The position numbers and the translations under genes are program-made. Source: Gammaproteobacteria bacterium (GTDB lineage Bacteria > Pseudomonadota > Gammaproteobacteria > Thiohalomonadales > Thiohalomonadaceae). From it: DNA of 35,828 nucleotides. Location: positions 1-35,828 of the forward strand of contig JALOAT010000042.1 in the NCBI GenBank assembly GCA_023228645.1, read 5' to 3'. The notes beneath the pieces are model-generated. The model saw nothing but the letters and a program-made list of their open reading frames with translations, was not told the DNA's origin and did no database searches. Below, one piece after another: positions 1-9,001 of this stretch (positions within the stretch are counted from its first letter, which is position 1; every line of letters begins with the position of its first letter).

Positions 1-2389
1 TCACCGCCGATATACCTTCACCCGGAGCTTCCGGTGTGACGAACATCTGCTCGGGGATCGAGTGTTCGAGCGCGGAGCCCAAAAGACCATTGTGCAGACG
101 AAACCCGATGAGCTGTTCGCGATTTCCATTCAACGTCGCGTTGTAGCCCTTTTGCCCCGGCAGATCCATTTCGACGCCGCCCGCGGCAATGGCCCGAGGG
201 AAGCCGAAGGAGTAGATGACCTTCGGTTTGTAGCCATAGACTCCCATGCTCGGGGCCATGATGTCGATGGCCCCTTGCTGCAATCCGGCGATGCGGGTGA
301 GCCCTTCGTATTCGGCCGAGTAGCCCAGCGTGCCCACGTGGAACATTTCTCCCAGCAAATCGTCGCGGGTGAGCCCCGCAATGAATGCCAAGTCTTGCGC
401 TTCAAGAGCACTCTTGGCCGCTTCCAGTCTCTGCTTGGCCGCATCAAGCCGAGCCGGGGCGACGCTTCCACCAGCAATCTGCACTGCATAGTAACTTCCG
501 GCAGGAATAATCGATTCATACCACCGCTTGCCGTGGCTCACTACGTCGGTGGCGTAGCGGAATTTGAAGTCGCTGCCGAGAGCCATTGAGGTGGCACCTG
601 TGAGCACCACCTCCCCCTCCACCCGAAGTTCCGGCACCACTTTGATGAGGTAGGCCGGAATGCTGGTAGGCAGTTGGCTCACATCGGTGATGTCCCCTTC
701 GGGCAGGAGCGATTGCAATGCCTCTTCGTCCGCTGCCGTGGCCGGTTTGAAGGAAACCGTCACCTTGCGATTGTTCACCCGTGCCAGCGGATAAGTGATT
801 TCCGGTGACGTGCCGCCGATGATTTCGGCGTAGGGGTCTTGGCCTAAGGCCAAGGTTATCTTGTGTTGGAGCCTTGCGGGCAGTGCGCTGTAGTGGGCAC
901 CCCGCACCACCCGCTTGTTCGTGAGCGACGAGGGCAGCCCCGGATAGTCACGTACGATGGTCTTGCGTCCACCTATGACCTCGCCCACCGTGGGATTCGG
1001 CATCTGGGCAAGGTGATTTTCCAGCGCCGTCTTCGCCTGCACTTGCGCATTCTGAAGAATGCTTGGGTCGAGCCCCTGCACCCAGCCTTCTTGCGTGTTC
1101 ATTGTGCCGCTTGCAGTGAATTGCTGTGCAAGCGCTGCCCCGTCGATGCCTGCAATCTGCGCTACGTCGAGCCCAGCGAGATATTCATACTGTTTGAAGC
1201 TGGGGTCGAATTCCACCCAGCTATCCGCTTCACGGTTCACCGCCCCGCGCGAAGGCAGGTAGTCGATGGCGGCCTCTACCCAGACGTGCTCCATCTGGAC
1301 CTTGGTTATCTCTCCGCCCATGCTGACGCCGGTGGTCGGAATGCCACCCGAGGCCGCGAAGCCGGCCGCCGCTTCGATACTCTCAAACCCGCCCGCCCAG
1401 TTGCGGAATTTCGCTTCCGGCACTTCGAGAGTGCCGTGGACGTAGCGCGCGGGAATGCCCGACGCGCGAAGCAAGGCAATGGTGAGGCTTGCGATGTCCA
1501 TGGCGTTGCCGCGCCGGCTCGATAACGTGTGATCGGCATCCTGCATGGCGCCCCAGGTGGGGAGCCATTCCACGTTGTTGAGCACCCAATGGTAAATCTT
1601 GACCGGATCGTGGTTCAGTTCGGCGGCCTTGGCGCGCACGCTATCGGTCATCCGCACTTCGACACTTTCCGCGAGATACGCCGGATCGTCCGCCCCTGGC
1701 AGCTTGTCATATTTGAAGTCGCCCAGGGCGGCGTATTTCTGATACGGCGTGTCGTGGAGATCCGCACGGGTGAAGTCCTTTTTCGTCTTCTTGGGCTTCA
1801 CCTGGGCGGGCGGGAGGTGATGGTTAGGGAGATGATTGGGGTCGAAGGGTTGCTGAGCCCGCTTGTGTTTGCGTCCCGCCAGATGTTTTTTCGCCTTGTC
1901 GATGCCTTGCTTGAATTCGACCTCATTGCGCGCTTTGTCGACGGCCTGGAGGTTTTCAAGCAGCGCGGAGAACTCCTGCTTATAGATTGCCACCGCTTCC
2001 TGATGGCGCTTCAAAATAACCGGGTCGAGCTTCTTGGCCTTGATGTGCTTTCCGACTTCCGCGAAGCGGGCCAGGACCGACTTATCCAGTTCTCTGACCT
2101 TCTCACGCAACACCTTGAGTTCTGCCCTCTCCGCCTGCGTCTTCTCTCCTTTTTCCAGCTTACGCTTCATGCGCTCAAGTCTCGCGTCGATCTCTTCGAC
2201 GGTCTTCGACAACATTTCTTCTTCCGTGGGTGCGAGCAGGGCCGCCTCTCTTGCCTTCCTATGATCGGCCTGAACCGCCGCCGCAGTCGGTGCCAGCACC
2301 AACATGGTGAAAGTCACGAGCACAGTGCCGGTGATGGTGCGCATAAAGAGGCCGGCATGGCGGAGGATCGTAAGCATCGGATGGCGCAT
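1..2389 (-). CDS. Secreted transglutaminase-fold protein, partial, nucleophile Cys missing
   Basis: This reading frame is open without a stop from the ATG at 2389 to the left edge, giving 796 residues with the C-terminus outside the window. An AGGGA ribosome-binding site lies 5 bases before the ATG. Residues 1-40 form a signal peptide (basic start, hydrophobic core, APTAAA before the cleavage site), so the protein is exported. Residues about 45-110 are charged and look coiled-coil. Residues about 255-400 match the transglutaminase-like core: GIPARYVHG follows the position where GxCxDxA is expected, then HVWVE (H368) and WVEFDPSF (D395). The usual nucleophile Cys is replaced: the motif reads RRGNAMDIASL (A296). 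His and Asp are kept, so the fold is likely intact but not a Cys-protease or transglutaminase. Related large secreted proteins often continue into repeat regions, which cannot be seen here. It lies 71 bases downstream of the giant gene at 2461-8655 and is probably co-transcribed with it. The fold is fairly sure; the function is unknown. Confidence 0.8.
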   Translation of the reverse strand, partial: MRHPMLTILRHAGLFMRTITGTVLVTFTMLVLAPTAAAVQADHRKAREAALLAPTEEEMLSKTVEEIDARLERMKRKLEKGEKTQAERAELKVLREKVRELDKSVLARFAEVGKHIKAKKLDPVILKRHQEAVAIYKQEFSALLENLQAVDKARNEVEFKQGIDKAKKHLAGRKHKRAQQPFDPNHLPNHHLPPAQVKPKKTKKDFTRADLHDTPYQKYAALGDFKYDKLPGADDPAYLAESVEVRMTDSVRAKAAELNHDPVKIYHWVLNNVEWLPTWGAMQDADHTLSSRRGNAMDIASLTIALLRASGIPARYVHGTLEVPEAKFRNWAGGFESIEAAAGFAASGGIPTTGVSMGGEITKVQMEHVWVEAAIDYLPSRGAVNREADSWVEFDPSFKQYEYLAGLDVAQIAGIDGAALAQQFTASGTMNTQEGWVQGLDPSILQNAQVQAKTALENHLAQMPNPTVGEVIGGRKTIVRDYPGLPSSLTNKRVVRGAHYSALPARLQHKITLALGQDPYAEIIGGTSPEITYPLARVNNRKVTVSFKPATAADEEALQSLLPEGDITDVSQLPTSIPAYLIKVVPELRVEGEVVLTGATSMALGSDFKFRYATDVVSHGKRWYESIIPAGSYYAVQIAGGSVAPARLDAAKQRLEAAKSALEAQDLAFIAGLTRDDLLGEMFHVGTLGYSAEYEGLTRIAGLQQGAIDIMAPSMGVYGYKPKVIYSFGFPRAIAAGGVEMDLPGQKGYNATLNGNREQLIGFRLHNGLLGSALEHSIPEQMFVTPEAPGEGISAV

Positions 2390-2460
2390 GGTGTTCCCTG
2401 TTCTTCGTTAGGCAGCCGGGGCCTTGTTTTCCTTGTGTATCTCGAATCTCGTATGTGTCT

Positions 2461-5400
2461 TTACGGTAAGCGGTGCGCCGTCTCGCGCAGTAATGCATCG
2501 ATGGTAAGACGGAGTTCCACCGCCTCAGTCACTGATTTGCCTTTCAATGGTTCGGCCGCATCCGCCAGGTTGCTCACCGCTTTGGCGATCTTGCCGCGGC
2601 TCAGTTCCCTATTCGCCTGCTCCAGTTCACGCAGGGTCTTGCGGTAATCGGCGCCGTTTCTCGCCGCCACCAGTCCCTTGGCGGTAGCGATGGCCTCCGC
2701 CAATGTGGGGGTGGGCGTCAATCCGAGGACGTGGCCTACGGTGGCGTAATCCACGTAGGAAGCGCCATTCATGATCTGAATCGTGGCGTTCACCCGTTCG
2801 GCCGTGGCGGGGAAGATGGCGAGCAGGTGCAGTTGTGCAGTGGCATCCGTCGCGAGGGAATAGCGCCATTCCACCGTGCCGTCGGGTTTCTGCACGGCGC
2901 CTGCGGCGCTCACCATCTCCGTACCCACGGGCAATGTGATCAAGACGCGGCCCGTTACCGGCATGCCTTGATTCTCCAGCGTAAGCATGAGGGGGATGGC
3001 GACGCCGCCTGTCAGCGGCACCTGTTCAGGATGGGCCCGGTGCGCCGCACGGTTGAGGAGATCCGCAAACAATCCGGCCTCGCCCTCCAACGCCGCCTCC
3101 GCGAGGAGATCGAACCCGGCGTATATGGCCCGGCCGCGTCCGTAGGAATGCTCCGTGATCGCAGCGTCATCCTTAGGTGCATGGCCGTTGTGGCCCCCCT
3201 TGCCGGATGCGCCGTGCTTATCTTCATGGCCGTGGCGGGCATGGCCGGGACGATGGTCATCATCGTGATCCTTTTTGTCATGCCCGCCGTTCACATAGCG
3301 CGCAATGACCTGGGCGCCGTCCAGCGTAATGCGGGCCAGCCGTTCGCCCAATTCCAGCGCGATTTCGGCAGGCTCGGTCCAGCCGCTTCCGTCGATGCGC
3401 AAGCCCCGAGCGGAGGCATGCTTGCCGCTCGAACGGATGCCCAAGGCTTCATGGAGACGTCCATTGCGCTGGTCGTGGCCGCCTGCCACGAAGAGGCCAT
3501 CGCCGCGGTTGACCGCTTCTATGAGTTCCTGTTGCAGGTCTTCGCCCAACTTCACCTGTTCGCTCAACAACAGGTAGGCGACGTAACCACCGTGGTGGAA
3601 CTCGTCGGCAAAGTCACGGGCATCGGTGACGATGGTGTAGTACCACCCTTCCCGTTGCAGCAGGGCTTCGAGGAACCGGCGCTGGGTGGTGGTATCGGGC
3701 GCCCTGCGCGGGCCATGGGGATCGTTGGACGCATCCTGGCTATGCTCCATCACCGCGAAGTCCCCGAACAGGCTGTTCACCATCCTGTCACACCCACAGT
3801 CCATGGGTCCTGTGCTCAAGCGCCGCATCTTGCCGTGACTGAACACCGTGGCGTCGAGGACGCAATGACGGCACTCGCTACCTTTACCTCCCAAGCGCAC
3901 GATGAGTCCTTGGTGATCGAAACTGACGATGGAGAGCCGTTCTTGCTTGTCTTCGTCTTCCGCGTGCGATGCCTTTGGCGGCCACTCCGCGGTGGCAAGG
4001 GGGCGACCCTTTGCATCGGCCAACTGTACCTTCACCGACGTGCCGGCATCGACGACCATTCCGTGCCGCGAGCGCAGATGGTGTGGATGATCGCCACAGT
4101 GATCGTCACCGTCCGCGTCATCGAGCAACACCAGAATCCGGCCTTTGCTCCCTGCCTGCCAACCAGCATCGATGCGGACGGGCGGTTCTTTCACCAGGAA
4201 ACCGGCGGCAGCGAGGTTCTTGTCCTGACCCGCCACTTGCACACTCAGCACGCAGGCGTATTCGCCCACGGGGAGGTCTTGCGTGGAGATGGACCAGACG
4301 TTCTCGTGGGTGGTATAACCCGGAAGGTCTCTTAGCGCGGTCATCTCGCGCAGCACTTGGCCCGAATCCATGCTGAGCACTTGATGGCGCACGGTTACGC
4401 CGTCGATATCACCGTTACCGAAATTGGTGAGGGTTTCCGTGCAGAGGTTGGCATCGCCCTGGAAGACCACAGGGTGGTCCACATCCACGGAGCCGACCAG
4501 GCCAGAAGCGGGCTGGCGCTTTACGTGAATCACTGTGGAGGCCGAACTCAACACTACACCGTCAGCGCCCAGCACATTCAATGTTGCCGTCAGGTCGCCC
4601 GTATTCTCGTCCGCAAGCCAGGTAGTGAATGCGAGGTCCGCGGAAGCGTTGGGGTAAAGCTCACCGATGGGCGTGGAACCGCTGTAAACGGCGGACCCAT
4701 CGGCGCGCAGCACCGTGAGGAGCGCCGTGGTGGGCTCCTGAATCGCATTGGTTGCGTGATAGGTAACATGCGCCGCGAAATTTACCTGGCTCCACGGTTC
4801 GTAAACGGGCTTGTCCGCGGCAAGGCTCGCCGTCAGGGCGGTGTCGCCGTTGATGGCAATCCGAAACACCGTTGCCGCCTCGTGCAATGGCATCCGGTTC
4901 TCACCGAAAAGGGTCGCTCTCACACGATATTCACCCGCCATGTAATTCCCGGTATTCCACTCTTGCATGAAGTCCTTGCTGGAGCCGGAAGTCAGATAGC
5001 CCGTCGGGAACGGGCCAAATGTGGCGATAACGTTGCCGGCCATATCCTCGACAGTCAAAACCGCATCGAACGCCCCTACCAAGGCACCCGTGTTGCCCGC
5101 TTGCGCGGCGATCTGAACCGGGGCGTCGGTGCCATACAGCACCGCGTCGGTGGACACCGTGATCGCACCACGGGTAGTGTTCACCGCCCGCGTCACCCGG
5201 TTATTGGTGCGATTGCACTCGCCAATGGATTGAGCAGGATCCGTCTGCGCACTCACCGACACCACGTCGCTGCCCAATGTCGCGTTAACGGAAACTTCCA
5301 CGTGACCGCCGGCAGGCAATGCCTCCAACACCGACTCATGCTCCCAGGCGATGGTGCCGTCCGCGCGCAGCGCGGTGAGCCGCAGGAGGGTGCCGGAACT

Positions 5401-8400
5401 GACGTTACCTGTGCCGCCATTGCCGACAACAACGGATATGGTCGCCGAGCCGTCACCGTTGTCGATGACAGCCAGCTTGCCTGCGGTCAGGTCCACCAGC
5501 CGCGTTTCGCGATAGACCTTGCTTGCGATAGCGTCTGCGTAGTCCCCGTAGTTGTTGATGGTGAGCACGAATCCGCGTTCTCCGCCAGGGGGCTGCGGGA
5601 ATACGATGGAGTCGAGCAAACCCCTGTCGATTCCGGTGCCGACGCCGATGGCGTTCAACGCATCGATTCCTGCCACTTGCGCATTCTGCGCCGCTGTGAT
5701 GGCGGAGGTTCTTGACGACATACCATCCGTGGAAATATCAATCACCTGCATCGTACTCGCTGGCGATGCCGAGGCGAGCCGCGAGACCGCGGTGTTGATG
5801 CAACTATGGATACTGGTACCGCCGCCCAGTCGGCGAATGGCGCGGATCTGGGCAGCGACCGCCGCAGCATTCTCTTCCGTGATGATGGTGGGTTGCACCT
5901 CCACCCTCGTCGAACCGTTGAATTGCAATACGGTGATTCGAACCGTTCCGTCATGGGGTACGACTTCGGGATCTTCGATGGCCGCGGCCGTCCCCTGCAA
6001 CTGCAACTGGAATTCCGCACTGCTGACGCTGCCTGAGCCATCCATGCACATGGCCAGATCCAGGTTCACGGGTTGATCCTGGACCGAACACTGGCCGGTA
6101 TTGGTGGCGTAATTATTCCCTTCGGCGAGTTCCACCACGCGCTCCGCACTGTCAATCCAGACGCGGATGGGCGCATCGCGATAGGGTGCGACACCCTGAA
6201 GAGGAATGGACAGATGCAATTCCTGGCCGACCGCTACGTCACCAGGGAATGACGCCTCCCCAAGGAGCAGGTCGGCACCGGCAGTGTAATGGCCGTCGCC
6301 ATTGGCATCTTGAAATGCCAGCGCGTTCACCGGGCCCGTCGCCAGTGACGTGCCTTCGTTGACAAGGGTGAGCACGGCGGTGCCCGAATAGGCCAGCGTC
6401 AGCGGATCGTTGGCGACTTGCGTCAAGTCGAGATTTCCGATCACCAGATCGGGCCTCAACTCAGAAGCCATCACAGGACGCATGCGGATCTCCCCGAGTT
6501 CGAGCATCCGTCCCGGCGTCAGTACGACGCCAATGTCCACTGGATGATAATCGGTGCGCGAAATTCGAATATCACCTTCCATATGGACCAACGCGTCCAA
6601 CTGGAACCGGCCGCCCGTATCGCTGACCAGCGTATAGGCAACACCGCCAAAAACCGCTTCGATATCCACCCCGGCCATGGGCACACCGCTGCTGGCATTG
6701 ACGACGTATCCTGATAATCCTCCCTGGGTCCAGTACCCGGTGGGGTAGAGCGCAACGTCGCGCAGCTCCAGCACGATGCCTGCTGAGATCTCCAGGTTGT
6801 ACTCGACTGGATCAAATCCCTCCGCTGACACACGCAAGACCGCCGCACCAGAAGGCAGCTGATCGAGAACCGCCATTCCTTCCACGTCGGTCACGGCAAC
6901 GCGCCCGTCGCCGGAGAAGAGTTCCACACGCGCGCCGGCAAGTGCCTGCCCGCCCACGCCGTCACGTACGGTCACTGCCACAGTGCCATGTGTTGCCGGG
7001 GTGGGGGCTCCGTAATCCAGTTCAGCGAGCCGGGGAGAAAACTTGATGATGGTGGGAACCGCGATATCGGTCTCCCCTTGCACCGGCCAGTAGCCATGGT
7101 GTTCCGCACGGATGATCAGGTGTCCCATAGGGAGTCCGCCAATCCGATAGAAGCCACCTGCATCCGTGGTCGCTTGATGGATGATCCCGGCGTCATCCTC
7201 CACCTGGATCGCCACTCCTCCAAGGGGTACACCATCGGAGTTGCGGCTGACAGTTCCCTCGACGGAGGCTTCCCTTTTGGTGTAAGGCACCAGGGCGGGC
7301 GAAAAGAGCGCCACCTTGCCAGCCACAAGCTCCGCAATGGCTACGGCGCTTTCAAAACCGTCCCCCTCGGCACGGAGTGAAACCGTTCCTGGGGAAATTG
7401 AGGTGATCTGATATTTTCCTTCTGCGTCGGTGACTGCCTTCTCCACGTCGGCCACGAAGATCCGGACCTGCGCGAGCGGTGCGCCGGTATCGGCGCGTGT
7501 CAGGCGTCCGGTAACAGTGGCGTATGGGCTCGGGGTGGAGCCACGCAACATCTGGAGCGTGCCGTAACGAATTTCCGTCCCGCTCTGAATCTGGAAGCTG
7601 CTGCTTAGCGCCTGGAAACCTTCAAGATCAAGCACGATGTCGTATCGCCCGGAGATCAGGTTGTCCACGAGGAATGAACCGCTGGAATCGGTGACGGCCG
7701 ATAACTGCGCAGCGCCTGACAGGGTTACGCTCACCCCCGAGAGCGGCGCCCCCGTGTCGCCGTCGATGACCGTGCCGGAAACAACGCCCAAGTCGCCGAA
7801 TGGCTGAATGGAGGCGGCCAGTGCGCGGAGTGCCATGGCGGTAACGAAGAGGTCTCCACCCCAACTGCCGTTCGCCTCCCTCATCCCCAACAGGCGCTCT
7901 TTCGCCGCCAGCAGAACGTCCTTCTCCTGAAGGGTCGGATAGAGGGCGATCAACGCGGCGGAGGTCTCCAATGCATTTCCCCAGGCTCCAACGGCATCGC
8001 GGACCGAAAGCAGGTAATTTCTCCCGCCCTCCACAAGATCGGTCACGTGAACCATGCGACGGACGAGCCAAAGGGACTCGATCACCTGCGAAGTGACAAT
8101 TACGGCGGATTGGGGGCTTTGATCGGTGCTCCATGCGCCGTTGGGGTTGCGGACTGAAGCGAGATAGCTGACCGCCGCGACAAAAACCGGCTTGTTCGCG
8201 TAACCAGCCTGGGCCAAGGCATCGAGAGCCAGTGCCGTATCGTAGGGCGTCGACTGGTAACCCTCGAACTCGCCGAACCCGCCATCTTCACCCTGACTTG
8301 CCACCAGCGCTTCGACCCAAATAGATGGAACCTCCCCATATTCAGCGACCGCCATGATCTTGCGGGAAAGGGATTCGACACCTTCATAAGGGATGGAATG

Positions 8401-8655
8401 GACGAATTCCAACGCCGCCGTTGCATCCCACTGCCCGTAATTCACCGCGCGCAACGCGCGCAATGCCTCCGAGGTGGATTGAAACGGGAGGGCTATGTCG
8501 GCTTGGGTAGCGATCCGGCCATCGGGACCCGCATTCGAGACAATCCAATTAGCCGAGGTTTGAGCAACCGCCTGCGGCGTTAGCACCAAAAGGGCAAGGA
8601 GCGTGGCGAGGAAGGAAACAAAGTAGCGGAATATGCCGCGGGCCGTGTCGTCCAT
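2461..8655 (-). CDS. Giant secreted multidomain protein (toroid repeats, CarboxypepD_reg x5, CARDB, vWA, GATase-like)
   Basis: The product is 2064 residues. The ATG at 8655 is chosen because it begins a clear signal peptide (MDDTARGIFRYF, hydrophobic stretch, PQAVAQ); an upstream TTG at 8703 would sit inside the likely promoter. Domains by rough residue number: 30-285 squalene-cyclase/prenyltransferase-like alpha/alpha-toroid repeats with QW-like GGF, GAW and GSW turns; five carboxypeptidase-regulatory-like beta domains at 287-370, 377-455, 461-545, 555-635 and 640-725; CARDB at 730-840; a von Willebrand A domain at 865-1055 with a complete MIDAS (DGSGS from D872, GGGTS, STDG at D977); CARDB/Ig-like repeats at 1060-1505; a GATase-1-like Rossmann segment at about 1655-1870; and a final beta domain with a helical tail. 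His/Asp-rich stretches lie at about 1508-1530 and 1785-1830. There is no LPXTG or C-terminal membrane anchor. It is probably a periplasmic, surface or secreted adhesion or scaffold protein; the function is not known. Confidence 0.85.
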   Translation of the reverse strand: MDDTARGIFRYFVSFLATLLALLVLTPQAVAQTSANWIVSNAGPDGRIATQADIALPFQSTSEALRALRAVNYGQWDATAALEFVHSIPYEGVESLSRKIMAVAEYGEVPSIWVEALVASQGEDGGFGEFEGYQSTPYDTALALDALAQAGYANKPVFVAAVSYLASVRNPNGAWSTDQSPQSAVIVTSQVIESLWLVRRMVHVTDLVEGGRNYLLSVRDAVGAWGNALETSAALIALYPTLQEKDVLLAAKERLLGMREANGSWGGDLFVTAMALRALAASIQPFGDLGVVSGTVIDGDTGAPLSGVSVTLSGAAQLSAVTDSSGSFLVDNLISGRYDIVLDLEGFQALSSSFQIQSGTEIRYGTLQMLRGSTPSPYATVTGRLTRADTGAPLAQVRIFVADVEKAVTDAEGKYQITSISPGTVSLRAEGDGFESAVAIAELVAGKVALFSPALVPYTKREASVEGTVSRNSDGVPLGGVAIQVEDDAGIIHQATTDAGGFYRIGGLPMGHLIIRAEHHGYWPVQGETDIAVPTIIKFSPRLAELDYGAPTPATHGTVAVTVRDGVGGQALAGARVELFSGDGRVAVTDVEGMAVLDQLPSGAAVLRVSAEGFDPVEYNLEISAGIVLELRDVALYPTGYWTQGGLSGYVVNASSGVPMAGVDIEAVFGGVAYTLVSDTGGRFQLDALVHMEGDIRISRTDYHPVDIGVVLTPGRMLELGEIRMRPVMASELRPDLVIGNLDLTQVANDPLTLAYSGTAVLTLVNEGTSLATGPVNALAFQDANGDGHYTAGADLLLGEASFPGDVAVGQELHLSIPLQGVAPYRDAPIRVWIDSAERVVELAEGNNYATNTGQCSVQDQPVNLDLAMCMDGSGSVSSAEFQLQLQGTAAAIEDPEVVPHDGTVRITVLQFNGSTRVEVQPTIITEENAAAVAAQIRAIRRLGGGTSIHSCINTAVSRLASASPASTMQVIDISTDGMSSRTSAITAAQNAQVAGIDALNAIGVGTGIDRGLLDSIVFPQPPGGERGFVLTINNYGDYADAIASKVYRETRLVDLTAGKLAVIDNGDGSATISVVVGNGGTGNVSSGTLLRLTALRADGTIAWEHESVLEALPAGGHVEVSVNATLGSDVVSVSAQTDPAQSIGECNRTNNRVTRAVNTTRGAITVSTDAVLYGTDAPVQIAAQAGNTGALVGAFDAVLTVEDMAGNVIATFGPFPTGYLTSGSSKDFMQEWNTGNYMAGEYRVRATLFGENRMPLHEAATVFRIAINGDTALTASLAADKPVYEPWSQVNFAAHVTYHATNAIQEPTTALLTVLRADGSAVYSGSTPIGELYPNASADLAFTTWLADENTGDLTATLNVLGADGVVLSSASTVIHVKRQPASGLVGSVDVDHPVVFQGDANLCTETLTNFGNGDIDGVTVRHQVLSMDSGQVLREMTALRDLPGYTTHENVWSISTQDLPVGEYACVLSVQVAGQDKNLAAAGFLVKEPPVRIDAGWQAGSKGRILVLLDDADGDDHCGDHPHHLRSRHGMVVDAGTSVKVQLADAKGRPLATAEWPPKASHAEDEDKQERLSIVSFDHQGLIVRLGGKGSECRHCVLDATVFSHGKMRRLSTGPMDCGCDRMVNSLFGDFAVMEHSQDASNDPHGPRRAPDTTTQRRFLEALLQREGWYYTIVTDARDFADEFHHGGYVAYLLLSEQVKLGEDLQQELIEAVNRGDGLFVAGGHDQRNGRLHEALGIRSSGKHASARGLRIDGSGWTEPAEIALELGERLARITLDGAQVIARYVNGGHDKKDHDDDHRPGHARHGHEDKHGASGKGGHNGHAPKDDAAITEHSYGRGRAIYAGFDLLAEAALEGEAGLFADLLNRAAHRAHPEQVPLTGGVAIPLMLTLENQGMPVTGRVLITLPVGTEMVSAAGAVQKPDGTVEWRYSLATDATAQLHLLAIFPATAERVNATIQIMNGASYVDYATVGHVLGLTPTPTLAEAIATAKGLVAARNGADYRKTLRELEQANRELSRGKIAKAVSNLADAAEPLKGKSVTEAVELRLTIDALLRETAHRLP

Positions 8656-8693
8656 AACGCGATGGTCCCATCCTGATTGGGCTTTCGCGTGAG

Positions 8694-8722
8694 AACCTAA
8701 CAAAGAAGATCACACGAGGCAA
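8694..8722 (-). promoter_or_regulatory. Candidate sigma-70 promoter for the giant gene pair
   Basis: On the minus strand TTGCCT (8722-8717) is followed after 17 bases by TAGGTT (8699-8694). A TG one base upstream of the -10 makes it an extended -10 type. Transcription would begin near 8687, about 32 bases before the ATG at 8655. The match to consensus is moderate, and the call rests mainly on spacing and position. Confidence 0.4.
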
Positions 8723-8815
8723 TAGGGAATGAGCGACTCAGAAAATTTCGTATCGGTTTCTCCCGGAGGAACGGGGCGCTCAGGGCCACCCGCAAATTTT
8801 TTTTGCGGAAGAGCC

Positions 8816-8960
8816 GGTTTCGATAACCACCCGTTAGTGCCCACACCGTGGGCAAATGCCTCAACCGCCGGTGCTTAACCGAAACCGCGTTCGCCCGACG
8901 GTGTCGGCTCCCAAGGTTTCGATAACCACCGTAGGCGCCCACACTGAGGGTGTTGGAATG
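8816..8960. repeat. Cluster of GTAG-type REP hairpins with a direct repeat
   Basis: The gap 8656-9001 has no gene. It holds the direct repeat GGTTTCGATAACCACC at 8816-8831 and again at 8915-8930. Each copy runs into an imperfect palindrome: GCCCACACCGTGGGC near 8840-8854 and a decayed GCCCACACTGAGGG after 8936. Between them, at about 8888-8917, is an inverted relative containing CCGACGGTGTCGG. The same palindromes recur at 33752-33872 beginning GTAGGAGCC. They resemble REP/SMAG-like repeats mobilised by RAYT enzymes; no RAYT gene is in the window. Confidence 0.7.
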
Positions 8961-9001
8961 TGAGAACCGGCCCCACATGCGACCCCGCACTCTCGGTGCC
9001 G

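Noticed and set aside
1529..2647. 372-codon frame on the plus strand
   Set aside because: It lies opposite the signal peptide and N-terminus of the transglutaminase-fold gene and the end of the giant gene; no recognisable domain and no ribosome-binding site. It is a high-GC antisense shadow.
2731..5715. Long plus-strand frames (2731-4335 and 4357-5715) opposite the giant gene
   Set aside because: Low-complexity, Arg/His/Gly-rich translations with no family match, whereas the minus strand has clear domains with MIDAS motifs.
8790..8808. CCGCAAA-TTTTT-TTTGCGG hairpin as an intrinsic terminator
   Set aside because: The T-run is in the loop rather than after the stem, and no gene ends immediately before it; it may be a chance palindrome or a protein-binding site.
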